NCBI GenBank assembly: GCA_959599095.1
Contig: CAUGGC010000009.1
Span: 5,448-69,447, forward strand
Source: an uncultured Collinsella sp.
GTDB lineage: Bacteria; Actinomycetota; Coriobacteriia; Coriobacteriales; Coriobacteriaceae
Direction of reading: 5' to 3'
DNA: 64,000 bases
Part shown: in pieces, positions 49,916 to 58,405 of the stretch
How positions within the stretch are numbered: the first letter of the stretch is position 1
Layout of the letters: every line of letters begins with the position of its first letter
Translations under genes and position numbers: made by a program
The notes under the pieces: model-generated
Told to the model about the DNA's origin: nothing
What the model saw: only the letters and a program-made list of their open reading frames with translations
Database searches by the model: none

Positions 49916-51085
49916 ATGAGCACGTATGCTATCAAGGCCGACAAGTTCTTTTTGCCGGCGGGGCCGCAGCTGGGCGGCTTCCTGATGGTCGAAGACGGCG
50001 TCTTTGGCGCCTGGCAGGCCGATGAGCCCGCTTGTGAGATCAAAGATTATTCGGGTACATGGATTGCGCCGGGCATGGTGGACACCCACATTCATGGCTT
50101 CTATAACCATGCCACGACCGATAACGATGCCGAGGGCATCAACATCAGCTCGACCGAGCTCGCTCGTCGTGGTACCACCAGCTGGCTGCCTACGACCTTT
50201 ACCGACGGTGTGGAGCAGATCAGGGACGCCTGCGCTGCCATTGCACAGGCGGACGAAGAGCGTGGACCTGAGTTCTGCGGTGCTCGTATTCAGGGCATCT
50301 ACCTGGAGGGTCCGTTCTTTACCATGAAGCATGTGGGCGCCCAGAACCCTGCTTATCTGATCGACCCGTCCGCGAAAGTTTTTGACGAGTGGCAGGAGGC
50401 CGCCGGCGGTCGTATCGTCAAGAGCGCTATGGCGGCCGAGCGTGACGGCGCCGCCGCCTACGCCGCGGCTCTGAGCGCAAAGGGCGTCGTGACCTGCATC
50501 GGCCACTCTGATGCCACCTATGATGAGTGTGCTGCAGCGATCAATGCTGGCGCCAGCTGCTTTACGCATACCTACAACGGCCAGCGCGGTCTGCATCACC
50601 GTGAGCCCGGTGTTGTCGGGGCTGCTATGACCACGCCCAACACCTATGCCGAGATCATTTGCGACGGTAAGCACGTGAACCCTGCTGCTATCAAGGCACT
50701 GCTGCAGGCCAAGGGCTGGCAGCACACGGTGCTGATCACCGACTGCCTGGGTTGCGGCGGCATGCCCGAGGGCAAGTTCACCAGCGGTGGCATGGATGTC
50801 ATTATGAAGGACAACCTTTGCTGGCTCGCCGATGGCTCTGCTATCGCCGGCTCGGTGCTCACGCTCGCGCAGGGCGTCAAGAACATCGTCGACTGGGGTC
50901 TTGCGAGCGCCGATATCGCAATTCGCATGGCGACCGAGGTGCCCGCGCGCTCTGCTCACGTCGAGGATAAATGTGGCAGCATTATGCCCGGTCGCGACGC
51001 CGACTTTGTCGTGTTCAATCCCGACCTTACCCTGGTCGAGACGTATGTGGGTGGCAACAGCGTCGGCAACGCGTTTGCCGAGTAG
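49916..51085 (+). CDS. nagA: N-acetylglucosamine-6-phosphate deacetylase (copy 1)
   Basis: 389 aa amidohydrolase that converts GlcNAc-6-P (or GalNAc-6-P) to the amino sugar phosphate and acetate. Metal and substrate motifs: PGMVDTHIHGFYNH, IYLEGPF, CIGHSDATYDE, FTHTYNGQRGLHHREPG, LITDCLGCGG (catalytic Asp) and GSVLTLAQGVKN. The C-terminal PGRDADFVVF returns to the beta-sandwich. About 31 of 389 residues differ from the copy at 59689. Probably read with the YhcH gene 32 bases downstream. Confidence 0.95.
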   Translation: MSTYAIKADKFFLPAGPQLGGFLMVEDGVFGAWQADEPACEIKDYSGTWIAPGMVDTHIHGFYNHATTDNDAEGINISSTELARRGTTSWLPTTFTDGVEQIRDACAAIAQADEERGPEFCGARIQGIYLEGPFFTMKHVGAQNPAYLIDPSAKVFDEWQEAAGGRIVKSAMAAERDGAAAYAAALSAKGVVTCIGHSDATYDECAAAINAGASCFTHTYNGQRGLHHREPGVVGAAMTTPNTYAEIICDGKHVNPAAIKALLQAKGWQHTVLITDCLGCGGMPEGKFTSGGMDVIMKDNLCWLADGSAIAGSVLTLAQGVKNIVDWGLASADIAIRMATEVPARSAHVEDKCGSIMPGRDADFVVFNPDLTLVETYVGGNSVGNAFAE

Positions 51086-51117
51086 CCGCCAAGGAAACGA
51101 TCCGAAAGGGGATTTAG

Positions 51118-51591
51118 ATGATTTACGGTGCATTAGGCGATATCGAGGAATATCGCGGAATGCTCAAGGGCCTCGACGTGCTGATCGACTGGCTCGAGGA
51201 GAACGACCCGGCGGAGCTCGAGGTCGGCAGCCATCCGATTCTGGGCGACAAGGTCTTTGCGAACGTCATGGCTCCCACGACGCGTCCCGAGGCCGAGGCT
51301 CACTATGAGACGCATCAGCGCTATCACGACCTGCAGATCGACGTCGAGGGTCGCGAGGCCTTTAAGGTCGCCACGGGCAGCCTGACGCTGGTCCAGGAGT
51401 TTGACGAGAAGGACGACTACGATTTGGTCGATTCCGACGCCTCGATCGCCGGCGATCTTGCTGACGATAAGTTCGCGCTGTTCGTTGCCGGCGAGCCTCA
51501 CATGCCCACGCTCGAGTTCCCGGGCGATGGCGCGCAGCCGGTCAAGAAGATCTGCTTTAAGCTGCTTGCAGACGCTTACTGGGAGGAGTAG
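51118..51591 (+). CDS. YhcH/YjgK/YiaL-family protein
   Basis: 157 aa cupin-like protein. Metal-binding motif YETHQRYHDLQIDVEG and the acidic end FPGDGAQPVKKICFKLLADAYWEE fit the family. Relatives include EbgC and proteins placed in sialic-acid and amino-sugar operons, thought to act as sugar anomer or epimer handlers. RBS GAAAGGGG. A decayed copy of its last 10 codons lies at 63715. Confidence 0.9.
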   Translation: MIYGALGDIEEYRGMLKGLDVLIDWLEENDPAELEVGSHPILGDKVFANVMAPTTRPEAEAHYETHQRYHDLQIDVEGREAFKVATGSLTLVQEFDEKDDYDLVDSDASIAGDLADDKFALFVAGEPHMPTLEFPGDGAQPVKKICFKLLADAYWEE

Positions 51592-51622
51592 CGAACTGCT
51601 CGGCTGAGTTGTTCGCCTGATG

Positions 51623-51701
51623 GCGTGATTCCCCTAGGGAAATCACGCTACGACCCCGCCAAGCGTGTTTTCCCTAGGGGAATCACGTTTGGCGGGGTTT
51701 T
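51623..51701 (+). terminator. Double hairpin terminator after the YhcH gene
   Basis: GCGTGATT with AATCACGC (51623-51648), then CCCCGCC with GGCGGGG TTTT (51654-51701), which encloses a second CCCTAGGG palindrome. A copy of the whole block sits at 63778-63856. Confidence 0.8.
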
Positions 51702-51949
51702 ATGTTTATGAATAGGGGAACTGAAGCCGTGACGATGCTTGGGTTGGCGCACGCGCACTCAAATCGGCAACAACAAAGCAGATAAGCATTTGAAGAAATG
51801 CGATTGAAGCATAATGTAACTAGTATGAAATAGTGGATAGCTGGTACATATCACCTTTCAAATATAGAATCGCTAGAAATCTATAGTAAAAAAGTAATTT
51901 ACCAGCGGGTTTATATTTTGTTCATTAAAGCCGTTCATCGTCATTTGGC

Positions 51950-51965
51950 TACCGTTTACGGACCA
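51950..51965 (+). promoter_or_regulatory. Shared palindrome TACCGTTTACGGACCA
   Basis: One base different from 47089-47104; lies 112 bases before the GH35 start. Confidence 0.5.
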
Positions 51966-52076
51966 CTTCAGATTCTGACTACATAATTGCGTTAATGCGT
52001 CCATAATAGGCAAGGCGTTTAGCCGAGGGCCGAGGAACCGGCATCCGCGTCGTAGAGCACGAAGATCGGGAGTAGC

Positions 52077-53873
52077 ATGCATTCGTTTAAGATCACCAAT
52101 CAATTCCTACTCGATGATGAGCCGTTCACCATCTTGTCGGGGGCGATTCACTATATGCGTGTTCATCCGAGCGACTGGCACCACTCGCTCTATAACCTTA
52201 AGGCTCTTGGGTTTAATACGGTCGAAACGTATGTACCGTGGAATCTTCATGAGCCAAAGCCTGGCGTCTTCGATTTTTCTGGCTCAATCGATTTGGCGGC
52301 ATTTCTTGATGAGGCAGCATCGCTCGGTCTGTATGCAATCGTTCGGCCCTCTCCGTTTATTTGTGCAGAATGGGAATTTGGCGGCATGCCAGCATGGCTG
52401 CTGCGCGAACATGATATGAGGCCGCGTAGCAGCGACCCCAAATTTCTTGCTCACGTTGCGCAGTACTACGACCATCTCATGCCGATACTCGTCTCGCGTC
52501 AGATTGACAAGGGCGGAAATATCATCATGATGCAGGTTGAAAACGAGTATGGATCATATTGCGAGGATAAGGACTATCTTCGCGCGATTCGTCGCCTTAT
52601 GGTCGAGCGTGGGGTTTCCGTGCCCCTTTGTACTTCCGATGGCCCGTGGCGTGGGTGCCTTCGTGCCGGTACGCTCATTGACGATGATGTGTTGTGCACC
52701 GGCAACTTTGGTTCTCATGCAAAGGAGAACTTTGAGGCTCTTTCTGCTTTTCACAAGGAGCATGGAAAACAATGGCCTCTTATGTGCATGGAGTTGTGGG
52801 ACGGCTGGTTCAATCGCTATGGGGAGAACGTCATCAGACGCGATCCCGAAGATCTTGCCTCTTGCGTTCGCGAGGTGCTCGAGCTTGGAGGATCTTTAAA
52901 CCTCTACATGTTTCATGGAGGCACCAACTTTGGATTTATGAACGGATGTTCTGCACGCCATACGCATGACCTGCACCAGGTGACATCATATGACTACGAT
53001 GCTCCATTGGACGAACAGGGCAACCCGACCGAGAAATACTTCGCAATTCAAAGGACAGTTCACGAGCTGTATCCCGATATCGCGCAAAGCAAGCCGTTAA
53101 CAAAAAAGGCGTTTTCCATGCCCGATATTTCGGTGAGTGAGCGCGTAAGTCTCTTTAATGTGCTCGATATTCTTTCGGAGCCGATTGAAGCCCAATATCC
53201 TATGCCCATGGAAGAGATGGGTCAGTCGTATGGATATACGTTATATACCACGACTGTCGAGCGTGACCGTGCAGATGAAGAGCGTATTCGGGTTATTGAC
53301 GCCCGCGACCGCGCTCAGGTGTTTGTGAACGGTGACAAGGTGGCGACGCAGTATCAGGAGCACATTGGGGAAGATATTCACTGCGTTCTTCCCTGTGAAC
53401 ACAACCGCCTGGATGTTCTGACCGAGGATATGGGTCGCGTCAATTATGGTCACAAATTGCTCGCTGATACGCAGCATAAGGGCATTAGGACAGGAGTTTG
53501 CGTTGATCTTCACTTTGTTACCGGTTGGGAGATGCGTTGTCTGCCACTCGATAACATCGATAATCTTGATTATTCCGCCGGCTGGGTAGAGGGGCAACCT
53601 TCCTTTTATCGCGCAAAGTTTGATATATCTGAGCCGGCTGATACCTTTATCGACACTACGGGTTTTGGAAAGGGTGTGGCATTCGTAAACGGAACGAATG
53701 TCGGACGTTTTTGGGATAAGGGTCCCATCATGACGCTCTATGTTCCGCACGGTTTATTACACCCTGGTACCAATGAACTCGTTATGTTCGAAACAGAGGG
53801 CGTGTATGATGCGAAAATCTCCCTTCGCTCTGAGCCCGTTATCCGTACACTTGAACAAGAAGGAGTTGAGTAG
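52077..53873 (+). CDS. bgaC: GH35 beta-galactosidase (BgaC-like)
   Basis: 598 aa intracellular glycosidase (no signal peptide). GH35 landmarks: ILSGAIHYMRVHPSDW, FNTVETYVPWNLHEP, FDFSGSIDLAAFLDEA, RPSPFICAEWEFGGMPAWLL, acid/base Glu157 in VENEYGS, nucleophile Glu239 in CMELWDGW, FHGGTNFGFMNG and YDYDAPLDEQGNPTEKY. BgaC of S. pneumoniae cleaves Gal-beta1,3-GlcNAc/GalNAc. The gene is followed by PTS IIB-IIC-IID-IIA and agaS, as in pneumococcus. Base composition is more AT-rich than the housekeeping genes, suggesting acquisition. Confidence 0.94.
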   Translation: MHSFKITNQFLLDDEPFTILSGAIHYMRVHPSDWHHSLYNLKALGFNTVETYVPWNLHEPKPGVFDFSGSIDLAAFLDEAASLGLYAIVRPSPFICAEWEFGGMPAWLLREHDMRPRSSDPKFLAHVAQYYDHLMPILVSRQIDKGGNIIMMQVENEYGSYCEDKDYLRAIRRLMVERGVSVPLCTSDGPWRGCLRAGTLIDDDVLCTGNFGSHAKENFEALSAFHKEHGKQWPLMCMELWDGWFNRYGENVIRRDPEDLASCVREVLELGGSLNLYMFHGGTNFGFMNGCSARHTHDLHQVTSYDYDAPLDEQGNPTEKYFAIQRTVHELYPDIAQSKPLTKKAFSMPDISVSERVSLFNVLDILSEPIEAQYPMPMEEMGQSYGYTLYTTTVERDRADEERIRVIDARDRAQVFVNGDKVATQYQEHIGEDIHCVLPCEHNRLDVLTEDMGRVNYGHKLLADTQHKGIRTGVCVDLHFVTGWEMRCLPLDNIDNLDYSAGWVEGQPSFYRAKFDISEPADTFIDTTGFGKGVAFVNGTNVGRFWDKGPIMTLYVPHGLLHPGTNELVMFETEGVYDAKISLRSEPVIRTLEQEGVE

Positions 53874-53875
53874 AA

Positions 53876-54340
53876 ATGATTGTAGGCGCACGAATCGACT
53901 TTCGCTTGATTCACGGACAGGTGGCAAACCTCTGGTCTAACGCCCGTCGGGTAAGCCGCTTCATGGTAGTTGACGACGAGGTATCGCAAGATGCTACCCA
54001 AAAGCAGGTTCTTCGCATGGCTTGCCCGGCAACTGTGAAGTTGTCCGTGCTTCCTGTCGACAAGGCCGCTGCCAACATCACTGCTGGCAAATATGATGCG
54101 CAACGTCTCTTCATTGTTGCGAAAAAGCCTGAGGTCTACGTTCGACTTTTGGAACAAGGTGTTAAGCTTGAGCAGCTCATCGTCGGTAATATGACGACAA
54201 TGGAGCCGGTCAAGAAGCTGAATCGCAACATTAGTTGCGACCAGGGGGACCTTGACGCATTTGCCAAACTCAAGGCCGATAATCTTCCTATTGTCATTCA
54301 GCTGACGCCGCAGGATAACCCAGAGGCTCTCACGCTCTAG
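53876..54340 (+). CDS. agaB: PTS mannose/sorbose-family subunit IIB
   Basis: 154 aa cytoplasmic phosphocarrier. The active-site histidine is in RIDFRLIHGQVANLW (His13). VVDDEVSQD, PATVKLSVLPVDKA, ARLFIVAKKPEVYVRL-like helices and a QLIVGNMTT strand match the family. Starts two bases after the GH35 stop. Transfers phosphate from IIA to the sugar carried by IIC-IID. Confidence 0.93.
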   Translation: MIVGARIDFRLIHGQVANLWSNARRVSRFMVVDDEVSQDATQKQVLRMACPATVKLSVLPVDKAAANITAGKYDAQRLFIVAKKPEVYVRLLEQGVKLEQLIVGNMTTMEPVKKLNRNISCDQGDLDAFAKLKADNLPIVIQLTPQDNPEALTL

Positions 54341-54433
54341 TCGAATTAACGCTAGGCCGTGAAGGGGGATGCACGGTTTATATAAGCGTATTGGTATTGT
54401 AGAAACTGTTACACCTTAAATAAGGAGTTTACC

Positions 54434-55321
54434 ATGATTGCTTGGTGGCAGATTCTTCTGTTAACCCTGTATGCGGGTTATCAGATTATGGATGAGCTGA
54501 ACTGGTACACCTGTGCCGGCTCAGCCGTCTTCTCTGGTATGATTACCGGTTTGATTATGGGCGACCTGCAGACTGGCCTGTTTATCGGCGGCAGCATGCA
54601 GCTCACCGTCCTGGGCGTTGGTACCTTTGGCGGCGCCTCTCGTATCGATGCCAACTCCGGCACTCTGGTCGCCACTGCCTTTGCCGTGGGTGCGGGCATG
54701 AATCCCGAGACGGCTCTTGCCGCCATCGGCGTACCTGTCGCTGCCATTCTCGTTTACACCGATATCGCCGGCCGTTTCGCCAACACGTTCTTCGGTCACA
54801 TGTGCGATGCCGATATCGAGAAGATGAACTGGGGCGCCTACAACGTACACTACTTGCTCGGTGCCGTTTCCTGGATGTTGTCCCGCATGATTCCGGTCTT
54901 CCTGGCTCTCGCATTTGGCCAGGGCGTGGTCGAGGGCATCACCACCGCCCTTAACGGCGACTGGAAGTGGCTGGGTGACGGTCTGTCTGTTGCTGGCGGT
55001 GCCTTGCCCGCCGTTGGCTTCGCCATTCTGCTCCGTTACCTGCCGGTCAAAAAGCACGTCGCCTACCTGCTGCTCGGCTTTGTAGTCGCCGCCCTGTTTG
55101 GTACGGCCTTCACGAGCATCATGAACCTCAACGCCAACATCGTCGCTGTGAACGGTGCGCTTGGTAAGGGCGCCGTGGATATGGTCGGTATGTTCAATAA
55201 CATGTCGATGCTGGCGATCGCTATTATTGGCTTTGCTCTGTCTTTGCTGTACTACAAGAACAACCAGCGTCCCGTCGCTGCTGCTGGCGCTGCGGAGGGA
55301 GACGACGACGATGAGCTCTAA
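54434..55321 (+). CDS. agaC: PTS mannose-family subunit IIC
   Basis: 295 aa membrane permease. GLIMGDLQTGLFIGGSMQLTVLGVGTFGGAS is the family signature (IIC-man loop), followed by several membrane helices and a PVKKHVAYLLLGFVVAALFGTAF segment. Codon use shifts to the high-GC style of the genome. Stop overlaps the IID start by 11 bases. Confidence 0.93.
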   Translation: MIAWWQILLLTLYAGYQIMDELNWYTCAGSAVFSGMITGLIMGDLQTGLFIGGSMQLTVLGVGTFGGASRIDANSGTLVATAFAVGAGMNPETALAAIGVPVAAILVYTDIAGRFANTFFGHMCDADIEKMNWGAYNVHYLLGAVSWMLSRMIPVFLALAFGQGVVEGITTALNGDWKWLGDGLSVAGGALPAVGFAILLRYLPVKKHVAYLLLGFVVAALFGTAFTSIMNLNANIVAVNGALGKGAVDMVGMFNNMSMLAIAIIGFALSLLYYKNNQRPVAAAGAAEGDDDDEL

Positions 55322-56150
55322 TGAGAAACTCGCCAATGGCACCACTGGCTACAAGATTACCAAGGACGACCTTGCGCAGATCAACCGTCGTAACCTGTTT
55401 GGTTTCCAGGATGGTTGGAACTACGAGCGCATGCAGCACTCTGGTTATCTCTGGATTATCCTGCCCACGCTGCGCAAGCTGTACGGTGACGGCACGCCGG
55501 AGCTAAAGGAAGCCTGCCGCGCCCAGTGCGCACCGTTCTTCAACACCTCAAACTTCCTCAACACGATCATCACCGGTATCGATTTGGCGATCGAGGAAGA
55601 GGAGGGCATTGAGGGCCTCGAGGCTGTTGCCGGTCTCAAGACTGGTCTCATGGGACCGCTGGCTTCCATCGGCGATTCCATCTTCGGTTCGCTGCTCCCG
55701 ACCATTTTCGGCGCTCTGGCTGCCAATATGGCCATGAACGGCAACCCCTTGGGTATCTTCATCTGGGTCGTCGTGAACATCCTTGTTGACTGGTTCCGCT
55801 GCAAGCAGACCCACATGGCCTATGAGCAGGGTATGAAGCTCGTCACCACCATGAGCGATCGCCTGAATGCGTTGACCGACGCGGCCTCCGTAATGGGTGT
55901 CTTTATGGTCGGTGCTCTGGTCGCAACCAATGTCGGTATCGTTATTGCGGCGAAGCCTGTTATCGGCGGCGTTACCGTTGACTTGCAGAACATCTGCAAT
56001 ATGATTTGCCCCAAGCTGGTTCCTGCCGCACTCGTCGGCTTCGTATACTGGCTCCTCGGTAAGAAGGGCATGACCTCGACGAAGGCTATCTTTATCGTCT
56101 TGGTTCTGTCCATTGCCTTGGGTGCATTCGGTATCATTTGCAAGGGCTAA
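55311..56150 (+). CDS. agaD: PTS mannose-family subunit IID
   Basis: 279 aa. N-terminal KDDLAQINRRNLFGFQDGWNYERMQHSGY, FFNTSNFLNTIITGIDLAIEEEEG, KTGLMGPLASIGDSIFGSLLPTIFGALAANMA and a C-terminal pair of helices are standard. RBS GGAGGG. Forms the membrane channel with IIC. Followed by a terminator that may allow partial read-through to the next genes. Confidence 0.93.
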   Translation: MSSNEKLANGTTGYKITKDDLAQINRRNLFGFQDGWNYERMQHSGYLWIILPTLRKLYGDGTPELKEACRAQCAPFFNTSNFLNTIITGIDLAIEEEEGIEGLEAVAGLKTGLMGPLASIGDSIFGSLLPTIFGALAANMAMNGNPLGIFIWVVVNILVDWFRCKQTHMAYEQGMKLVTTMSDRLNALTDAASVMGVFMVGALVATNVGIVIAAKPVIGGVTVDLQNICNMICPKLVPAALVGFVYWLLGKKGMTSTKAIFIVLVLSIALGAFGIICKG

Positions 56151-56192
56151 ATACCCCATATTGTCACGGCATTTGAGCCTCAATTGAGACGT

Positions 56193-56254
56193 GGCGCACA
56201 CCTCCAAGGCGACTTTATCGCCATATCCCCTGGAGTGTGCGCCTCTTTTGTTTT
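56193..56254 (+). terminator. Intrinsic terminator inside the PTS cluster
   Basis: GGCGCACAC and TCCA pair with TGGA and GTGTGCGCC, then TCTTTTGTTTTG. An inner GGCGA/TCGCC hairpin lies in the loop. Confidence 0.75.
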
Positions 56255-56338
56255 GTCGGACACCGCTGTTCATAGGCGGTTATGCAGTCATCGTGTTCGA
56301 TTAATTCCTTAAGGCTGCCTTGAAGGGAATATAGTGCA

Positions 56339-56962
56339 ATGCCATTTTGGATCGTCCTGTTTATTTGTGTTGTCGTGGCTTATTTCGCTGTGACCGAAGG
56401 AGCGAAAAAATACTTCGATATGAAATTGCAGGTATTGTTTAACTTGGGCTTATACCAAGATTGCATAGACCTGCTCGATCGCAAACTTGCGCGCATAGTA
56501 ATGTCTACGTATAAGCAGTATTACCTGCGTTTCACGATCTATGAAGCTGCTGATATGGACGCATATGCAGATCGAATGCTTGACCACTTGCTGGAGATGC
56601 CGTGCAGCGACAAACAACGTCGACAGCTTGCGGTTCGCGCCTTTAATTTCTATATCAAGACGGGTGACCGGAAGCGGGCGGCGTCCATGTTGGAAGAGAT
56701 GCGCCCCATCGTGTCGAAGGGCATTTTGGCGGACAGTCAATTAACCTACGACATAGTCTTTTGCCGTCGGCATGATAAGATCGATGAGATGGAAGCTATG
56801 CTGGATACGAGCGACCTTGGGTTACGCGGAAAGCTCTATCTGCTGCTTTCATATCAATATGAGAGCAGCGGGAACAAGGGCGAAGCACTTAGATATCGCA
56901 ACCTTGAAAAGCAGCTTAGAGACGCTCACAGACCTCCCACGATAAAACAAAATACTCACTAA
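56339..56962 (+). CDS. Membrane-anchored TPR-like protein, unknown
   Basis: 207 aa. One N-terminal membrane helix (WIVLFICVVVAYFAVTEG), then helical repeats resembling TPR units (LQVLFNLGLYQDCIDLLDRKLARI, RQLAVRAFNFYIKTGDRKRAASMLEEM, LYLLLSYQYESSGNKGEALRY). AT-richer than its neighbours. It is inserted between PTS IID and IIA, where no gene is expected; a role in assembling or regulating the permease is possible but unproven. Confidence 0.72.
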   Translation: MPFWIVLFICVVVAYFAVTEGAKKYFDMKLQVLFNLGLYQDCIDLLDRKLARIVMSTYKQYYLRFTIYEAADMDAYADRMLDHLLEMPCSDKQRRQLAVRAFNFYIKTGDRKRAASMLEEMRPIVSKGILADSQLTYDIVFCRRHDKIDEMEAMLDTSDLGLRGKLYLLLSYQYESSGNKGEALRYRNLEKQLRDAHRPPTIKQNTH

Positions 56963-57043
56963 ACTTTAATGATGCAGTGGTCGTAAGAGCCCTTTTGAGG
57001 GGTTCTATGGCTAGAGAAAGCGAACGGTAGAAAGGTAGATAGA

Positions 57044-57472
57044 ATGATTGGATTTGTACTAACTGGTCACGGTCAGTTTGCACCTGGTTTGAAAAGCGCT
57101 GTGGATATGGTCGCCGGCGAACAGCCTAATTTTGAGGTAGTTCCTTTTGCGGGCTCGGAGGCGGTTACTTTTGGTGATGATTTGCGAACCTGCATTGCCA
57201 AGATGCGTCAAGCTTGTGATGGCGTATTGGTGTTTGTTGATTTGCTTGGCGGTACTCCGTTCAATCAAGCTATCCCAATGACGACTGAGCTCGATAACGT
57301 GACCGTTGTCACCGGAACAAATCTACCTATGCTGGTGGAGCTCGTTATGACGCGTGCGTTTGGAGACCCAACGCTTGATGAACTTGCCGAACGCGCACGG
57401 GTCGTTGGTCGTGAGGGAGTCGATCTCAAGAAACTCGAGAGTGCTGACATTGATGAAGACGATGAGATGTAG
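57044..57472 (+). CDS. agaF: PTS mannose-family subunit IIA
   Basis: 142 aa. IGFVLTGHGQFAPGLKSAVDMV with active-site His9, VPFAGSEAVTFGDDLRTCIA and VFVDLLGGTPFNQAI are the family hallmarks. Accepts phosphate from HPr and passes it to IIB. Acidic tail. Confidence 0.94.
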   Translation: MIGFVLTGHGQFAPGLKSAVDMVAGEQPNFEVVPFAGSEAVTFGDDLRTCIAKMRQACDGVLVFVDLLGGTPFNQAIPMTTELDNVTVVTGTNLPMLVELVMTRAFGDPTLDELAERARVVGREGVDLKKLESADIDEDDEM

Positions 57473-57559
57473 TGTCGCTATTAGCCCATTTATTGGACAT
57501 GTTGGTGCGTTACCTGAAGGCTGAAGTATTGGTCAATTGCTCATTACGTGGAGAATATC

Positions 57560-58294
57560 ATGACGTGCACGAGGCACAGACAACCGCTATATGACCAGCT
57601 CGTAGATATTCTGATCGAAAAAATTGATCATGAATATCAGCCAGGTGATTTGATTCCGTCCGAACGTGAGCTTGCCGAACGTTTCGGGCTTTCGCGGTCG
57701 ACTGTCCGGCTTGCAATTCAGGAACTTGAGTATCTTGGTCGGATTGTGCGAAAACAAGGTCGCGGTACGTTTGTTGCCGATCGACTAGCTCAAGCAACAA
57801 ATCTTACCCAATCGTACAGTTTTACTGAACAGATGAAAGCGATGGGCCGGCTGCCAGAAACAACCATCTTAGAGTTCTGTGAAATGGAAGCAGATAAAAC
57901 GCTCTCGATGCAAATGGGGATTCATTTGGGTGAAAAGGTATTAAAACTCAAACGTTTACGAATGGCAGATGGTATACCTATGATGGTTGAGCGTAGCTAT
58001 CTTCCAGCAAGGCTCTTTATTTCACTCAAGCGTCCTCTACTCGAACAAAAGCCCCTTTACGATGTTATTGAGCAGGATTATCAGCAGAAAATTCGAGTAG
58101 CGGATGAGGAGTTCTCTGCGGGTATAGCACGTCCATGTGACGCTCGGCTTCTAGGTATTGGTGAGGGTGCGCCAGTTCTGGACATAGTCCGAACTACTCA
58201 CAACACCCAAAATGATGTTGTCGAGTTCACGCTTTCGGTGGCTCGTGCCGACAAGTTCAAGTACAGGATTTCTCATTATCGAGATACTCTGTGA
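57560..58294 (+). CDS. GntR-family regulator, NagR/AgaR-like (copy 2)
   Basis: 244 aa, HutC/UTRA class. RQPLYDQLVDILIEKIDHEYQPGDLIPSERELAERFGLSRSTVRLAIQEL and a UTRA domain ending TLSVARADKFKYRISHY closely resemble the regulator at 49041 (about 60% identical by eye). Start is placed at 57560, with GGAG six bases before; a GTG at 57548 is possible. AT-richer codon use than copy 1. Sits between the PTS IIA and agaS genes; a local repressor responding to GalNAc-6-P or GalN-6-P is plausible. Confidence 0.9.
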   Translation: MTCTRHRQPLYDQLVDILIEKIDHEYQPGDLIPSERELAERFGLSRSTVRLAIQELEYLGRIVRKQGRGTFVADRLAQATNLTQSYSFTEQMKAMGRLPETTILEFCEMEADKTLSMQMGIHLGEKVLKLKRLRMADGIPMMVERSYLPARLFISLKRPLLEQKPLYDVIEQDYQQKIRVADEEFSAGIARPCDARLLGIGEGAPVLDIVRTTHNTQNDVVEFTLSVARADKFKYRISHYRDTL

Positions 58295-58405
58295 TCGGAT
58301 ACGAGTGCTAACGAAAGAAAAACAGCCTATGACTACTACCCGATTTAACTTTTCAGATTAAGTCTTTGTATATCAGACAATTTAGTAAAGAAAGAGGTAT
58401 TAGAA

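Larger units (their letters stand above)
51592..52076. other. Regulatory region upstream of the GH35 gene
   Basis: 485 bases: two nested hairpins at 51623-51701, a segment shared with the remnant near 63900, then about 250 AT-rich bases with the shared palindrome at 51950-51965. A clear promoter is not seen. Confidence 0.55.

Noticed and set aside
51873..52103. 76-codon minus-strand frame in the gap before GH35
   Set aside because: AT-rich random frame overlapping the GH35 start; no ribosome binding site.
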